DNA of 64,000 bases, taken from positions 4,882,501-4,946,500 of the forward strand of contig NZ_CP031841.1 in NCBI RefSeq assembly GCF_003432385.1. Reading direction: 5' to 3'. Position numbers and translations under genes: made by a program. Source of the stretch: Breoghania sp. L-A4. GTDB taxonomy: Bacteria > Pseudomonadota > Alphaproteobacteria > Rhizobiales > Stappiaceae. Below the pieces are notes generated by a model. That model worked only from the letters and a program-made list of their open reading frames with translations. It was not told the origin of the DNA and did not search any database. This document shows positions 1-9,258 of the stretch, piece by piece (position 1 is the stretch's first letter; every line of letters starts with the position of its first letter).

Positions 1-683
1 TCGGTGTGGCTGTCGACAAGCTCGGCGATGCGCAAGGGCCGCGTCACCTCCCAGGGGATCACGGTGCCGTCGATGACGCCCTTGGACAGCGCCTCGGGAA
101 CAGCCGGGACCGGCATGCCGACAGGCACCGCGCCGAGTTCCTGCAGCAGGGCGTTGACCATGCGGGTCGGGCCGCGCAGCTTCTTGCCCTTGAGATCCTC
201 CAGCTTGGTCACCGGATCGCCCTTCATGTGCAGCAGGCCCGGTCCGTGCACATGCACCGCGAGCACGTGGGTATCGGCGAACTCGTCGCGCAGGTGCTTT
301 TCATAGTAGTCCCAGGCTGCGGCAGACGTGGCCTCGGCGCTGGCCGCCATGAAGGGCATCTCGAAGGCTTCGGTCTTGGGGAAGCGGCCGGGCGTATAGC
401 CGGTCAGCGTCCAGATGATGTCGACGACCCCGTCCTTGGCCTGATCGTAGAGCGCCGGCGGCTTGCCGCCCAGCTGCATCGAGGGATAGTGCTCGACCTT
501 GATCCGGCCGCCGGAGTCCTTTTCCACCTTCTCGCCCCAGGGCGTCAGGAACCCGGCCGGGATCGACGCCTGCGGCGGCAACATCTGATGCAGCTTGAGG
601 GTGACGTCCTGCGCATTCGCGCCCGCCGCCATGACCACGACCGACGCCGCAAGAGCGCCCACACGCAATGCATGCTTCAACAT
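1..683 (-). CDS. dctP: TRAP transporter substrate-binding protein DctP (3' end outside window)
   Basis: This is the periplasmic binding protein of a tripartite TRAP transporter, which captures an organic acid for a DctQM membrane pair. The 227 codons present start at ATG 681-683 behind a GGGAGGAC ribosome binding site. A signal peptide ends at an AGANA-Q boundary near residue 24. A typical DctP body follows (residues reading LKLHQMLPP, then GGKPPALYDQAKDG and KLRGPTRMVNALL). The C-terminus runs off the left edge. It lies downstream of the crotonase and MarR genes on the same strand, while dctQM lies on the other strand at 2965-4793. That the three form one transporter is inferred. The locus suggests an aromatic acid substrate, but the ligand cannot be read from sequence. 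Confidence 0.9.
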   Translation of the reverse strand, partial: MLKHALRVGALAASVVVMAAGANAQDVTLKLHQMLPPQASIPAGFLTPWGEKVEKDSGGRIKVEHYPSMQLGGKPPALYDQAKDGVVDIIWTLTGYTPGRFPKTEAFEMPFMAASAEATSAAAWDYYEKHLRDEFADTHVLAVHVHGPGLLHMKGDPVTKLEDLKGKKLRGPTRMVNALLQELGAVPVGMPVPAVPEALSKGVIDGTVIPWEVTRPLRIAELVDSHT

Positions 684-865
684 TCAACAGTCCTCCCGGT
701 ATGTGCCGGACCGGATCCCTCCGGATCCTCCTCACCGCCCGACATGAAATCCTCGCGGCCATCCGACCGCATCCGCGACGCGCCACTACGGCCCGTCGCC
801 GCACGCCCGCGGGCAAGCGCCCAACGGCATGCCACATAGTCAAACATCCACAGGCGCGGATTCAC

Positions 866-876
866 AACAGTTAAAT
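866..876 (-). promoter_or_regulatory. Shared AT-rich motif, copy A, upstream of dctP
   Basis: The plus strand reads AACAGTTAAAT; in the sense of dctP this is ATTTAACTGTT. It lies about 183 bases upstream of the dctP start. Near-identical 11-mers occur upstream of the crotonase gene (2474-2484) and fcs (13207-13217), in the same orientation. It may be a binding site for the MarR protein of the locus or part of a promoter; which one is not determined. Confidence 0.4.
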
Positions 877-949
877 GGCATTACAATTTTAAATCCTACA
901 AACTGGCCGCCAGGACCGCGGTTTTGACAGCATGCGCGTCCAAAACCGC

Positions 950-1416
950 TTACAGAAGGCGGGAAAGAAGGCGGGACAAATCCTCCCGCTCGGCGTCCGT
1001 AAAGCTGGCGAGCAGCCGATCCTCGTGAGCGTTGATCGCCACGACCGCTTCCGCGCGCAGAGCCTCGCCCGCCGGTGTGGCACGCAGGGCGTAACTGCGC
1101 CGGTCGCCGGGCACCTTGTTGCGCGCAATCAGATCCCGCCCTCAAGCTCGTCGACAATCAGCACCACCCCGGACCGCTCGATCGCAAGGGCGCGCGCGAG
1201 ACGGCTCTGACTGATGTCGGGATTGTCGATGATGATCGACAGCGCCGCGAACTGTCCCGGACGGAGCCCGAGATGCGAAACACTGTCGATGAAATCGGAT
1301 TGAAAATTGAGATAGGCGCGCTTCAGGGCATATCCGATGAAACCGCTCAGCACGCCCGAGTCCAGATCGGCCTCGCCGGCGCCTTGCTGCTTGTTCATTG
1401 TATCGCCCGTGTCCAT
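950..1416 (-). CDS. MarR-family transcriptional regulator, frameshifted
   Basis: This is a winged-helix MarR regulator, about 155 residues once repaired. MarR proteins of this kind repress aromatic acid genes until a CoA thioester ligand binds (for example CouR and FerR); the same role here is inferred from context. The first part (GLRPGQFAALSII, then DISQSRLARALAIERSGVV) is the DNA-binding core. After DELEG, at about 1129-1137, the frame breaks. Adding one G in the GGGCGGG run restores LIARNKVPGDRRSYALRAT and a normal C-terminal helix ending at TAA 950-952. Start ATG 1414-1416 or 1396-1398 is undecided; neither has a strong ribosome binding site. It lies between the crotonase and dctP genes on the same strand. 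Confidence 0.8.
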
Positions 1417-1529
1417 TCCACTTTGCCCTGCCCGTTGCGCCCAGCGAGGCGTCGATCGACCCGCACCGACCACGTTCGCGAATGCGGCGCACCGCGTCAA
1501 TCGGCGGCGTGCCGACGACGCACAGATCG

Positions 1530-2326
1530 CTAGAAGCGGGCGTCGCGTTTTTCCAGAAACGCCTTCAGGCCTTCCTGAGCGTCCGCGCTGGTCTGGGTCA
1601 ACGCCGCGCAGAGGCTTTCGGTGAACAGCCCGTCGGACCGCGCCATGTCGTCGATGCGCGACAGCGCCTGAATGACGATGTAATTGGACAGCGGCGCATT
1701 GCCCGCGATCCGCTCCGCCAGACGCTGCGCTTCGCCCTGGCCTTCGCCCGCCGTCACCGCGTAATGCGCGAGACCCAGCGCGCGGCCTTCCTCGGCATCA
1801 TACTTGCGGCCCGTCAGCATCATCTCGACCATCCTGTCCGGGCCGAGGATGCGGCCGATGCGCACCGAAGCCCCGCCGCCCACAAAGATGCCGCGGCGAC
1901 CCTCGGGCAGCTGGAACACGGTCGAGGGTTCGGCGATCCTCACGTGGCAGGCGGCCGCGAGTTCCAGCCCGCCGCCCATCACCGCGCCCTCAAGCGCGGC
2001 CACAACCGGCAAGCCGCCGAACTGGATCGAATCCATCACCGCATGCCAGTTGCGCGAATGACGCATCACCTCGGGCGCCTCACGCGCCACGTGTTCGCTC
2101 AGATCGAGTCCGGCGGAAAAATGTCCGCCGGCGCCCGACAAAATGGCAACCGCGACCCCTTTGGGCGGATTTGTGAAAAACGCACCGAGTTCCGCAATCA
2201 AACCGTCGTTCAGCGCGTTGCGTTTTTCAGGCCGTTGCAGGGTCAGATGCGCGATGCGCCCTCGACACGGATATCAAGAAACGTCGTCGAACCCGCACCC
2301 GGTGAAGTCGAACCTGCATTCGCCAT
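1530..2326 (-). CDS. Crotonase-family enoyl-CoA hydratase (possible feruloyl-CoA hydratase), frameshifted
   Basis: This is an enoyl-CoA hydratase/isomerase family protein, about 265 residues after repair. Oxyanion-hole stretches are visible: SGAGGHFSAGLDL and ALEGAVMGGGLELAAACH. Later landmarks are QLPEGRRGIFVGGG and the C-terminal AFLEKRDARF. The N-terminal 20 codons (from ATG 2324-2326, after AGGGA) are out of frame with the rest. Adding one G near 2255-2262 gives the family-typical IAHLTLQRPEKRNALND. Beside feruloyl-CoA synthase and a thiolase, it may hydrate feruloyl-CoA or act as hydratase-lyase. The sequence is not close to the classic Ech/HCHL lyases as I remember them, so hydratase is preferred. 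The MarR gene follows 113 bases downstream. Confidence 0.82.
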
Positions 2327-2964
2327 CGTCATTCCCTAGTCATCCATTCTGCTGAAGCCTGCCGTGTGCCCGCCACCAGCGGGTGCCTGCGTCTACCGGC
2401 GCGACCAGCGCGGACCGTACCAGGCAGCGGCGCGCGCATTGAACAGCGAATTCCAGAGATTGTAAATCGACAAAACAGTTTATAGCATAAACATAGCCTT
2501 GGCGAATGTGCGGGACGCCGACCATGGCGAGTATTGTCACTCAGCAAAGGCTGGCGATACAGTTGCAAATGAAATCTTTTTGCGGCCGCCGGGAGGAGTG
2601 GCGGCCGGAGGAAAGATCATGCCGGGCGGGTCGGCTCTAAAGCCGATCCGGAAACGCAAGCCGGCAACAAAGTCATAAGGCGCCCTCAAGCGCCGTGGGA
2701 GGGAATCAATGAATATCGTGAAAACGGCGGCGCCGGTCGCCCCGGAGCCCGCATCGTGTCCGCATCAGGCAGCCGCGCCGTGGAGGCCAAACACGCAGCG
2801 CTCAACGCGGCGCTGACGATGTGCGACGCCTTGCGCGACTAGATCTTGACGCGGAAACGCCCGAGAATGCCGCGGTTCCGCGCCGCGCGAGCCAGGGTGA
2901 ATGCCCCTGCCTCCCGCGCCACCGCATAGCCATCGTCACAGACCCTGCCCGCGAGCCCCTGCCC
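2327..2964. other. Intergenic region between crotonase and dctQ
   Basis: These 638 bases separate leftward crotonase transcription from rightward dctQM. They contain the motif and palindrome at 2474-2492. Two short starts with ribosome-binding-like sequences occur near 2619 and 2709, but their frames (19 and about 35 codons) resemble nothing I know. A frame from about 2713 to 2842 ends in a helix-like stretch, ALNAALTMCDALRD, and could be the tail of a lost gene; this is weak. Promoters for both flanking operons are expected here. Confidence 0.5.
2474..2492 (-). promoter_or_regulatory. Shared motif, copy B, overlapping a GTTTAT-AGC-ATAAAC palindrome
   Basis: The plus strand reads AACAGTTTATA at 2474-2484, and a perfect 6-3-6 palindrome, GTTTATAGCATAAAC, spans 2478-2492. 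The site is about 148 bases upstream of the crotonase start and in the same orientation as copies A and C. In the crotonase sense the conserved string is AACTGTTTTGT, shared exactly with copy C. A perfect short palindrome beside a MarR gene suggests an operator. Binding is inferred only. Confidence 0.45.
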
Positions 2965-3501
2965 ATGACCTTTGCCACGAGACTGGAGCGGCTGTCGCTG
3001 ACGATCGAGAAGATCGCCGGCGTGTTCCTGGCCGCCATCACGATTCTTGTCTTCGTCTCCGCGATCGGCCGCTACCTGTTCGCGACGCCGCTGCCCGATT
3101 CCTTCGACATCTCGCGGCTGATGATGGGCGTCGCCGTTCTGTGGGGCTTTGCCTCCGTCGGTTATCGCGGCTCGCACATCAAGGTCGATCTGATTGCGGA
3201 ATGGCTGCCCGACCGGGTGCGCCGCTGGCTCGACATCCTTGCCTGGACCGTCCTGCTCGGCTTCACCCTCGCGCTGACCTGGATGCTGCTGACGCGCGTT
3301 TCGAGCGCCTATTCCAGCGGCGAGGCGACCTTCGACCTGCGCATTCCCGTTTGGCCGTTTCTGGCCGTGATCTGGCTGGGCGTTCTCGCCTCCGTCTTCA
3401 CCATCTTCTCGCGCATCGCACTGCTGCTGCTCGACGAGCGCAGCAAGCTTGAACACTACGAAACGGTGGAAGCCGACATCGAAGAAGGCCCGAACTCATG
3501 A
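2965..3501 (+). CDS. dctQ: TRAP transporter small membrane subunit DctQ
   Basis: This 178-residue membrane protein is the small (4-TM) subunit of a TRAP transporter. It pairs with DctM and docks the periplasmic binding protein. Four hydrophobic segments are visible, beginning FLAAITILVFVSAIGRYLF and MMGVAVLWGFASVGYR, the second followed by GSHIKVDL, a typical DctQ signature. Start ATG 2965 (MTFATRLERL) is chosen because the upstream extension is not DctQ-like; there is no obvious ribosome binding site. The stop overlaps the dctM start by 4 bases, indicating translational coupling. Confidence 0.88.
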   Translation: MTFATRLERLSLTIEKIAGVFLAAITILVFVSAIGRYLFATPLPDSFDISRLMMGVAVLWGFASVGYRGSHIKVDLIAEWLPDRVRRWLDILAWTVLLGFTLALTWMLLTRVSSAYSSGEATFDLRIPVWPFLAVIWLGVLASVFTIFSRIALLLLDERSKLEHYETVEADIEEGPNS

Positions 3502-4793
3502 GCACTCCTGATCTCGTCGCGCTCGCCGGGTTCCTCGCCCTCTTCGCTATGATCGTCATCCGCGTCCCCGTCGGTGTCGCCATGGGATTGGTCGGCATCG
3601 GTGGATTTGCCGCGATCGCCGGCTGGGGACCGGCGCTCAACCTGCTCGCGATTTCGCCGCTGCGCACGGTCACCGACTACAACCTCAGCCTCATCCCGAT
3701 GTTCATCCTGATGGGCGTGCTGGCCACCAACTCCGGCATGTCGCGCGAGTTGTTCCGCGCCGGCCAGGCCTGGCTCGGACGCTACAAGGGCGGACTGGCG
3801 CTTGCGACCATCGGCGCCTGCGGCGGCTTCGCGGCCATCTGCGGGTCGTCGGTCGCCACCGCCGCCACCATGAGCAAGATCGCTCTGCCGGAAATGCGCC
3901 GCTTCGGCTACCGCGACGACGTGGCGACCGGCGTCATCGCCGCCGGCGGCACGCTCGGTATTCTCATTCCGCCATCGGTGGTGCTGGCGGTCTACGCCTT
4001 CATCACCGAGCAGGACGTGGGTCAGCTGTTCATCGCGGGCATCGTGCCGGGGATACTCGCCGTCATCATGTATATGGCGACGGTACGGATCGCCTACGGC
4101 CGCGAACTCCCCGCCGGAGAGCCCGTGTCGCTGGGCGACCGGTTTCGGTCCATTCAGGGAATCTGGGCCGTACTGCTGCTCTTCGTTGCCATCATCGGCG
4201 GCATCTACGCCGGCATCGTCACGCCGACGGAAGCGGCCGCGGCCGGGGCTTTTCTCACCGCGCTGATCGGCGTGATGCGCGGCCGGCTCAACGCCTCCTC
4301 GATCCTGCACTGCCTGATCGAGGCGCTGCGCACCACCGTCGCCATCTTCACCGTGCTGATCGGCGCGCTGCTGTTTGGGTATTTCCTGGCCATCACCCAG
4401 ACGCCGCAGAAAATCACCAGCATTCTGATCGCGATGGATCTCGGCAATTATGGAACGCTGCTGCTGATCCTGCTGTTCTTCGTGGTGCTGGGGTGCATTC
4501 TCGACGCCATGGCGATGATCATCCTGCTGGTGCCCATCGTCTTTCCGGTCATCACCCAGCTCGGCTTCGATCCGATCTGGTTCGGCGTCATCATCGTCAT
4601 GACGGTGGAACTCGGTCTGATCACACCGCCGGTCGGCATGAATGTCTTCGTCATCAACTCGATCGCGCCGGACACCAATCTTTTCGGCATCTTCAGGGGC
4701 GTCATGCCGTTCGTGCTGGTCGATCTGCTGCGCCTGGCGCTGCTCATCGCCTTCCCGGCGATCGTTCTGTTCCTGCCGCATACGATGCAATGA
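3498..4793 (+). CDS. dctM: TRAP transporter large permease subunit DctM
   Basis: This 431-residue protein is the transport channel of the TRAP system, which imports substrate using the sodium gradient. It is hydrophobic along its length with about 12 membrane segments. Family landmarks include ISPLRTVTDYNLSLIPMFIL, the GSSVATAATM stretch, RRFGYRDDVATGVIAAGGTLG followed by ILIPPS, and a C-terminal LITPPVGMNVFVI motif. Length is normal for DctM. It overlaps dctQ by 4 bases, and a DUF3237 gene follows 10 bases later, so the three are probably one operon. Confidence 0.93.
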   Translation: MSTPDLVALAGFLALFAMIVIRVPVGVAMGLVGIGGFAAIAGWGPALNLLAISPLRTVTDYNLSLIPMFILMGVLATNSGMSRELFRAGQAWLGRYKGGLALATIGACGGFAAICGSSVATAATMSKIALPEMRRFGYRDDVATGVIAAGGTLGILIPPSVVLAVYAFITEQDVGQLFIAGIVPGILAVIMYMATVRIAYGRELPAGEPVSLGDRFRSIQGIWAVLLLFVAIIGGIYAGIVTPTEAAAAGAFLTALIGVMRGRLNASSILHCLIEALRTTVAIFTVLIGALLFGYFLAITQTPQKITSILIAMDLGNYGTLLLILLFFVVLGCILDAMAMIILLVPIVFPVITQLGFDPIWFGVIIVMTVELGLITPPVGMNVFVINSIAPDTNLFGIFRGVMPFVLVDLLRLALLIAFPAIVLFLPHTMQ

Positions 4794-4803
4794 GGAGACG
4801 GCC

Positions 4804-5256
4804 ATGCTGGAACTGAAACATTTGTGCGACGCGCGCATCGATCTCGGACCGCCGCTGGAACTGGGTGATGCGCCGCCGGGCCGCAGGCGCATCATCCCGA
4901 TCATCGGCGGCACGGTCACCGGTGAACGCGTGTCGGGCACAATCCTGAATGGCGGCGCGGACTGGCAGACGGTGTTCGCGGACGGTTCGGCGGAACTCGA
5001 TACGCGCTACATGATCGAGACGCACGACGGCGCGATCCTCGACATCCGCAACTTCGGCTACCGGCACGGCCCGGCCGAGGTGATCGCACGGCTGGCGCGC
5101 GGCGAGGACGTCGACCCCTCACTTTATTACATGCGCACCACGCCGCGGTTCGAGACCGGAGATCCGCGCTACGACTGGCTCAACCGCACGATCGTTGTCG
5201 GCACCGGCGCGCGCGAAGCTGCCGCGGTGGTTCTGACGCTGTACGAGGTGCTGTGA
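4804..5256 (+). CDS. DUF3237 domain protein
   Basis: This 150-residue cytoplasmic protein belongs to DUF3237, whose biochemical function I do not know. Typical features are RRIIPIIGGTVTGERVSGTILNGG, here split over residues 28-50, then GADWQTVFADGSAELDTRYMI and a C-terminal RYDWLNRTIVVGTG. Start ATG 4804 follows a GAGGAG-like sequence after the dctM stop, so it is in the dctQM operon. Family members often sit in aromatic-acid loci, which agrees with the surroundings here. No catalytic residues can be assigned. Confidence 0.82.
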   Translation: MLELKHLCDARIDLGPPLELGDAPPGRRRIIPIIGGTVTGERVSGTILNGGADWQTVFADGSAELDTRYMIETHDGAILDIRNFGYRHGPAEVIARLARGEDVDPSLYYMRTTPRFETGDPRYDWLNRTIVVGTGAREAAAVVLTLYEVL

Positions 5257-5371
5257 GCCAAAGGTCCTTCGCACGGTTCCGAGACGCATGTCAGCGCACC
5301 ATATTACCGCGACCCGCAACCGGGAATTCAGAGATTTTTCGGATAATCATCTGTTTTTGAAGGAATTTTGC

Positions 5372-6168
5372 ATGTTCAAGATGCTGCTTGGCCGCGCGGT
5401 TTGGCTTTGCATGGAGCAATCCGGGAACGTTTTACGCATTTCCGGCATCTGGATCCTCCTGACGGTCCTGCTTCGCATTGCCGACCAGTCAGTCGGGCTG
5501 ACGCTCGACAATTACTCCAGCGTCCTTGGTGAAAGTCCTGCCGTCGCCCTCGCACTTGTACTCGGCGGCACGGCCCTCATGGGTGCCGCCCACGCGTCCA
5601 TCGGCGTGGCATGGAGCCGCCTCGCCCTGTTCGACGAGCAGCCCCTCACATATCTACCGCGTCTCGGTGCCAGAGAGATCCTCTACGCCCTCAACGGCTT
5701 GAAAATCGGATTGATCTATCTGGGCGCGGTGCTTCTGATCGGAAACCTCTATTCCATTCTGAAGACGTTCCTGCCGGAAGCGTTGCTGGAAAATGCGCCG
5801 GACGCCGTCACCGATGGGGCCCTGGCTGTAGTCGCCGCTCTGGCAATCGCGGCGGTATCAAGCCTCGCGCTGATTCTCCCGGCAGTTTCAGTCGATCGGC
5901 CGATTTCGCTGGATGAAGCAATGCGGCTGAGCAAAGGATTGTTTGGCCCCTGTTTGTCGCGGTCGCCGTGGTAGCCCTGCCTTTTGCCATCCTGGACATC
6001 ACGCTGCAATCGATCATCGAGCGGACATCGGAAAGCGGCGTCAGCCAACTGCTATCACCTGCATTGATTGCCTTGAAGACCACCCTGAACATGATCGATT
6101 TCATCATATTCACCAGTGTCATCACCAGTTTCTACAAATTCGCAGTCGATCGCGCCGAAGCCGAATAG
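5372..6168 (+). CDS. Uncharacterised multi-pass membrane protein, frameshifted
   Basis: The repaired protein is about 265 residues with roughly six hydrophobic segments. I do not recognise a named family, although GVAWSRLALFDEQP with YLPRLGAREILYAL resembles a pattern seen in uncharacterised alphaproteobacterial membrane proteins. Start ATG 5372 follows AAGGA at good spacing. The frame breaks at about 5944-5948. Adding one T to the TTT run gives LSKGLFWPLFVAVAVVALPF and continues to TAG 6166-6168. The gene looks less GC-rich than its neighbours. It ends about 100 bases before the convergent vanB and has no obvious link to the catabolic genes. Confidence 0.7.
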
Positions 6169-6264
6169 CCGGCCTTTCGACGACGGCAAAGGCCGCGGCC
6201 CTTTGGGAGCTGGGGCCGAATCGGGCCATTCGGCCAAACTGCCTGTTGATCGGTGGGAGCGGCG

Positions 6265-7269
6265 TTATTCCGCCGCTTCCAAAGACTTGGAAATCGCATC
6301 CGCCCGATACCAGGTATCGACGGTGACGCTGCCGCCGGTGACCCGGGACACGCAGGGGCACATGGCCTCGCCCGCGTCCTTTTCTTCTTCCGAGAAAAAC
6401 ACGTCGCGGTGGTCGATCTCTCCGTCGCTCGCCAGCACCCGCACCTTGCAGATGCCGCATTCGCCGCGACGACAGTCCGACACCACCGCGACGCCTGCGC
6501 TCTCCAGGGCATCGAGCATCGACTGGTTCTCGGGAACCACGACCTCTACGCCCAGATTGGGGATTTTGACCGTGAAGGCTTCCGGCGCCGCGTGGCCCGA
6601 GGAGCCGAAGGTCTCATAGCGCAGATTGGCGGGGTGGCGTCCGGCGTCCGCCCAGGCGCGGCGCACAGCGTCCAGCAGTCCCATGGGTCCGCACAGATAG
6701 AGATCGCCATCCGGCGCGAGTCGACCGATTTCCGCTGCCAGATCGAGCCGTGTGCCGTCGTCGGTGCGCAGCTCCAGCCGGTCGCCGAGTGCGTCGCGAA
6801 GATCGTCCGCAAAAGCCAGTTCGTCCGCCGTGCGGGCCGCATAGACGAGACGGAAGTCCGCGTTGCGGCGCTGCAGCGCCAGGGCCATGCCGTAGATCGG
6901 CGTGATGCCGATGCCGCCGGCCAGCAACAGATACTGCGGCCGGCCAAGATCCAACTCGAACAGATTGTGTGGATCCGAAACCGTGATCCGCGCGCCCTCG
7001 GTCAGAGACCACATGTAATCGGAGCCACCACGGCTTTCCGGCTGCCGCTTGACGGCGATGCGATAGGCGTCGCCCATCGGCTCGCCCACCAGCGAATAGG
7101 ATCGCGTGTCCGGCTGATCGTTGATCAACACGGTGACGTTGAGATGGCTGCCCGGGGCAAAGCGTTTTGCCGCGCCGCTTGAAGGCGCGATAATGAATTC
7201 GCGCACCGTCGGCGTCACGGTGCGGATCGACCGGATCACGGCGTCTTCCCAGACCAGATGAAACCTCAT
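6265..7269 (-). CDS. vanB: Vanillate demethylase reductase-type oxidoreductase (VanB-like)
   Basis: This 334-residue protein passes electrons from NAD(P)H to a Rieske oxygenase. Domain order is FMN-binding (RSYSLVGEP near residue 57), NAD-binding (LLLAGGIGITPIYGMA near residue 117, then LYLCGPMGLLDAVR) and a C-terminal plant-type 2Fe-2S ferredoxin with CRRGECGICKV and a later MCPCVSR cysteine. This is the phthalate dioxygenase reductase/VanB layout. It is the last gene of vanA-gntR-vanB, with 31 bases between GntR stop and its start. The VanB assignment rests on the neighbouring VanA-like oxygenase. Confidence 0.85.
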   Translation of the reverse strand: MRFHLVWEDAVIRSIRTVTPTVREFIIAPSSGAAKRFAPGSHLNVTVLINDQPDTRSYSLVGEPMGDAYRIAVKRQPESRGGSDYMWSLTEGARITVSDPHNLFELDLGRPQYLLLAGGIGITPIYGMALALQRRNADFRLVYAARTADELAFADDLRDALGDRLELRTDDGTRLDLAAEIGRLAPDGDLYLCGPMGLLDAVRRAWADAGRHPANLRYETFGSSGHAAPEAFTVKIPNLGVEVVVPENQSMLDALESAGVAVVSDCRRGECGICKVRVLASDGEIDHRDVFFSEEEKDAGEAMCPCVSRVTGGSVTVDTWYRADAISKSLEAAE

Positions 7270-7300
7270 GAACCGCCTCCCATTTGCGGTGAAAAGTGTA

Positions 7301-8052
7301 TCAGGCGACGTTGCGGCGACGGATCAGCACAGCGCCGGGAACGAGTTCGAACGACCCCTGGTCGCGCAGCGCCAGGATCAGATTGCGCTTGGCGAGCCGG
7401 GCATGCTCACGCATCAGGCTTTCCGCCCGCCCACCTTCGCGATTCTCGATGGCCTCGACGACGCAGCGGTGCTGGTCCTGGGCGATCGTCAGGATTTTCA
7501 GCGCCTCGGGCAGGGCCGCCTGGGCCATCACGAAACCGCTCGGCCCGGCGAACGGCAGGGTACTGGCGCGCTCGATCTGGCGGGCCAGAACCGGACTGTC
7601 GGCCATCTGCATGATCAGGTTGTGGAACTGCTCATTGAGGTCGACATAGTCGGAGAAATCATCCTCGGTGAGCGACCCCGCCCGATCAGCTCGTCGAGAT
7701 CCGCAAGGCAGCGGTGCAGCTCGCTCAACCCGCTCGACGACACACCCCGCTCGGCCGCGAATCGCGCCGCGAGCCCTTCCAGGGTGCCGCGCGCCTCGAT
7801 GGCGTCGAAGATGTCGCGCTCCGTGAACGCCTTGACGATGAAACCGCCGGAAGGGAGCGCCTCCAGCAGGCCCTCCTCCTCGAGCCGCACCAGCGCCATG
7901 CGCAGCGGCGTGCGCGACACGCCGAGCCGGTCGACGACCGCCAACTCGGCGATACGCTCGCCGCGCTTCAGCTCACCGGTCAGGATCAGGTCGCGCAGGG
8001 CCAGCAACGCCTTGACGGTCTGCGACGTCGCCTTGCCGCTCTTGTCGGACAT
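7301..8052 (-). CDS. GntR/FCD-family regulator (VanR-like), frameshifted
   Basis: The repaired protein is about 250 residues: an N-terminal winged helix (LRDLILTGELKRGERIAE, then LGVSRTPLRMALVRLEEEGL) and a C-terminal FCD ligand-binding domain (EARGTLEGLAARFAAERG; REHARLAKRNLILAL). The frame breaks at about 7676-7679. One extra G in the GGGG run restores IGRGSLTEDDFSDYVDLNEQ and joins the two halves. Start ATG 8050-8052 follows GGAG. The gene sits between vanA and vanB. VanR proteins of this family repress vanAB until vanillate binds; the TGTATACA sites upstream of vanA are candidate operators. Specificity for vanillate is inferred. Confidence 0.85.
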
Positions 8053-8057
8053 GGCCG

Positions 8058-9131
8058 CTACTCCGCCGCCTGCAGTGCGGCCGGCTTGCCGTCTTCCTCT
8101 GCGATCATCTTGTCGATCAGCCGCCGCGCCCACATCGAGCCGGCATCAATATTGAGATTGTAGAACTCACGTCCCGGATGCTCGTTCATCGCCTGCTGCT
8201 GCGCCTCGAGAATCTCCTCGTCCTCGCGGAAAATCGACGCGACGCCTTCGCGCAGCTGGGTGGTCAGCATCTGCTGGTCGCGCTTGTAGTTGCGCACAAA
8301 CGCCCAGTGATAGTGGCAGGAGGTGTCGGTTTCCGGCGTGATCGTGTTGAGCACGAAGCCGTTGACGCCCTGGCTGCGATCGCCTTCCGGCGCTCCGGTG
8401 CCGGTCGGCGCCACGCCGACGTCGATGGCGATGGTGCACGGGGCCTCGAAGCGGATGATCTGCCAGCGATCCACGTCGCCGGGCTTGCCCAGTTGCCCGC
8501 CCCAGAACGGCGGCGGCTCGATGCCGACCATCCAGCGGGTGACGGTGGCGGTGCGCTCGCCGTGGGTGACGTCGAAGGGCGATTCGGCCACGGCCTCGTT
8601 GCCGATCGAAGAACCGTGCACATAGGTCTCGTGGGTGAGATCCATCAGGTTGTCGATGACCAGGCGATAGTCGCACCCGACTTGGATCGTCTTGCCGTCG
8701 CCGACCCACTCGGGATCGAGATTCCAGTGCAAATCGGGCACCAGCGCGGGATCGGCCAGCGCCGGATCGCCCGGCCAGACCCAGATGAAGCGGTGCGCCT
8801 CGAAAATCGGATAGGTGCGCACGCAGGCCGACGGGTTGATGGTTTCCTGCGACGGCATGAAGGTGCAGCGCCCGTGACCGTTGAACTTGAGGCCATGATA
8901 GCCGCAGACCACCTGATCCCCCTCGATGCGGCCCTTGGACAGCGGCAGAAGCCGGTGCCAGCAGGCGTCTTCCAGAGCGGAGACCGTGCCGTCGGACTGG
9001 CGATAGAACACCATGCGCTTGTTGCAGATTGTGCGCGGAAACAGTTCGCGCTTGATTTCAAAGTCCCAGGCGACCGCGTACCACGCGTTCAACGGAAAGC
9101 GTTTTTGCTCCGGCGCATTTGTGTCCGACAC
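8058..9131 (-). CDS. vanA: Vanillate O-demethylase oxygenase subunit (VanA-like Rieske oxygenase)
   Basis: This 357-residue Rieske non-heme iron monooxygenase probably demethylates vanillate to protocatechuate with the reductase encoded downstream. The Rieske 2Fe-2S ligands are C57-x-H59 and C76-x2-H79. The mononuclear iron site is the stretch DNLMDLTHETYVH, typical of VanA, followed by APPFW-type IEPPPFWGG and the C-terminal LNIDAGSMWARRLIDK. A GTG start at 9129-9131 is chosen because GGGAGGAG lies just upstream; longer ATG starts run into the operator region. The GntR gene begins 5 bases after its stop. A related aromatic methyl ether substrate is possible. Confidence 0.88.
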   Translation of the reverse strand: MSDTNAPEQKRFPLNAWYAVAWDFEIKRELFPRTICNKRMVFYRQSDGTVSALEDACWHRLLPLSKGRIEGDQVVCGYHGLKFNGHGRCTFMPSQETINPSACVRTYPIFEAHRFIWVWPGDPALADPALVPDLHWNLDPEWVGDGKTIQVGCDYRLVIDNLMDLTHETYVHGSSIGNEAVAESPFDVTHGERTATVTRWMVGIEPPPFWGGQLGKPGDVDRWQIIRFEAPCTIAIDVGVAPTGTGAPEGDRSQGVNGFVLNTITPETDTSCHYHWAFVRNYKRDQQMLTTQLREGVASIFREDEEILEAQQQAMNEHPGREFYNLNIDAGSMWARRLIDKMIAEEDGKPAALQAAE

Positions 9132-9166
9132 GACAGCTCCTCCCATTCGGCTTGCCAAGACGTAAT

Positions 9167-9258
9167 TGTATACATACTGCATACATTAATCGGACTCAAG
9201 TGGATATTTCTGCCGATAATTGCCTAATATCGCCGATAATGAATGACTAATGTATACA
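9167..9258. promoter_or_regulatory. Candidate GntR operators (TGTATACA sites) upstream of vanA
   Basis: TGTATACA occurs at 9167-9174 and again at 9251-9258, the latter inside the perfect 10-base palindrome ATGTATACAT (9250-9259). A third, one-mismatch copy (TGCATACA) is at 9178-9185. The region is AT-rich in a GC-rich genome and lies 35-130 bases before the vanA start. FCD-type GntR proteins commonly bind such T-G-T...A-C-A palindromes. Control by the GntR gene in this operon is inferred. Confidence 0.6.

Noticed and set aside
2713-2842. A short frame ending ALNAALTMCDALRD as a gene remnant
   Set aside because: It is too short, lacks a start codon in frame and matches no family I can name.
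3456-4940. A 494-codon open frame on the minus strand
   Set aside because: It is opposite the clear dctM gene and is rich in Asp, His and Arg, as GC-rich shadow frames are.
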